Source: Plumapathes pennacea
Lineage: Eukaryota; Cnidaria; Anthozoa; Antipatharia; Myriopathidae
Assembly: GCA_964036295.1 (NCBI GenBank)
Contig: OZ038463.1
Coordinates: 23,671,069-23,735,068, forward strand
DNA length: 64,000 nucleotides
Direction: 5' to 3'
A model generated the notes under the pieces. The model worked only from the letters and a program-made list of their open reading frames with translations, did no database searches and was not told the origin of the DNA. Positions within the stretch are counted from its first letter, which is position 1. Each line of letters starts with the position of its first letter. A program made the position numbers and the translations under genes. Positions 63,166 through 64,000 of the stretch are shown piece after piece.

Positions 63166-63690
63166 AAAGGATCTTTTGTTTAAAAATGTTGAAAAATACA
63201 AATCAATGGAACCTAAAGAAAAGGACCTTTTGTCTAAAAATGTTGAAAAATACAAATTAATGGATCCTAAACGAAAGGACCTTTTGTGTAAATATGCTGA
63301 AAAGCACAAATCAATGGAACCTAAAGAAAAGAAGGAATTTTTGTATACCAACATAGCAATTGACATTAAAAATATTGACAACAATTTGACAAGTCTAGCT
63401 GATCAAAATGCATCAGAAGATATGAATTCAAGTTCACCTGATGAAGAAAGCTCCACTGTTGATAGAATATTTGATGATATTGATGTAATAAATGACAACT
63501 CAGAGGAAAATGATGACCCATTGAATGAACAGAGCACCAACTAATGAAACCTGTTTACAGTCTGTAACTCCGGATTACCCTGTAATTTTGGAGGAGCAAG
63601 ATGAAAGTAATCTTTCATTAGGAAATGAAGTTTACAATGTTGCACCTGGACAAAATAAGCATCCTGTGTCATTAAAGTGCCACTTTGATC
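63166..63690 (+). pseudogene. Helitron-type protein fragment (accessory/N-terminal part)
   Basis: Three 18-codon repeats (KNVEKYKSMEPKEKDLLS type, 54-bp period, 63182-63340) lead to NIAIDIKNIDNNLTSLADQN and an acidic stretch ending DDPLNE. A one-base shift at about 63533 leads to RAPTNETCLQSVTPDYPVIL, then EVYNVAPGQNKHPVSL. In anthozoan Helitrons this region sits just N-terminal to the HUH replicase (recalled). The homology ends near 63680, so the replicase itself is missing. Confidence 0.6.
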
Positions 63691-64000
63691 GATTTTGTTG
63701 TATCTTGTCCTTGTTACTCCCTCTTCATGTAGATTTTCATTGTATAAGTGTTTCAGCGAAGTTTAAATTCCAAATTTCGTTGTTGAACCTCTGAATTTCC
63801 TCCATGTTTGGTGGACATCGGTGAGGACTTCGTATCCGCCATTAAATTTTCCCACAATGCCCAGTGGGATGTGGTGACGTCATCTACTCAACCAAGTCAG
63901 AAACCTCCAGTCTTTCCATGTGCGAAATACGCAATAAGCTATAGACAAAATATCATAATATGCCTTCAGGTCATTGTGTCGTTCAGCTTTGTAGCAATAA
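63691..64000. other. No gene recognised
   Basis: Window end. CGTATCCGCCATTAAATTTT and GTGGTGACGTCATCT (CRE-like) near 63830-63890 may be a promoter region. Not supported further. Confidence 0.35.

Overview
This window looks like a piece of an anthozoan cnidarian genome (probably a stony coral or relative). It is AT-rich, has GT-AG introns, shows no bacterial operon layout, and carries repeat types I associate with corals: a tRNA-derived SINE, Penelope-like elements, Merlin, Ginger-type integrase-OTU proteins, and Helitrons with long accessory regions. Species assignment is an inference. No intact ordinary host gene is visible. The window is a mosaic of transposable elements, many nested or broken, with a few exon-like host or host-like fragments.

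Region by region. 0-2.6 kb: a copy of repeat family Q, a minus-strand LINE reverse transcriptase relic and a CACTA-like scrap. 3-5 kb: mostly unassigned, with a short tandem repeat and a foldback element. 5.0-6.7 kb: a broken Helitron replicase. 6.8-10.1 kb: an odd block of internally duplicated exon-like pieces and one unrecognised 217-codon ORF. 10.3-11.2 kb: a BEL/Pao-type gag fragment, cut by repeat family R. 13.2-14.3 kb: a transposon-related fragment and a PIF/Harbinger relic. 15.3-17.8 kb: repeats Q and R.

17.8-25.7 kb is the most striking part. A broken ORF with a 2A ribosome-skipping motif (DIEKNPGP) and a cysteine-protease-like region is split by a 6.28-kb element with 24-bp perfect terminal inverted repeats. 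That element carries a three-exon gene of about 1306 codons with phase-consistent introns. I judge it a candidate transposase of a superfamily I cannot name.

26.4-27.7 kb holds a 1364-bp non-autonomous TIR element with a perfect 9-bp target duplication, 11-bp tandem repeats and two outward-facing histone-type 3' stem-loops. 29.3-30.4 kb is a long R copy. 33.1 kb has a MULE fragment. 35.3-39.0 kb is a HECT-ligase-like relic whose intron holds a whole, decayed piggyBac with TTAA duplications. 39.3-43 kb holds gypsy, CACTA-like and LINE relics. 47.3-50.8 kb is a Penelope-like element abutting a Ginger-type integrase-OTU transposase. 51.5-54.85 kb is a nearly complete Merlin element whose long TIRs carry 12-bp palindromes at a 47-bp spacing. 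55-64 kb holds piggyBac, DIRS, RPA-like, LINE ORF1/ORF2, SINE and Helitron fragments.

There is no pathway here. The relationships are nesting, shared cis-elements (one CCAAT/E-box/CRE-like core occurs in seven repeat copies) and recombination between repeat copies.
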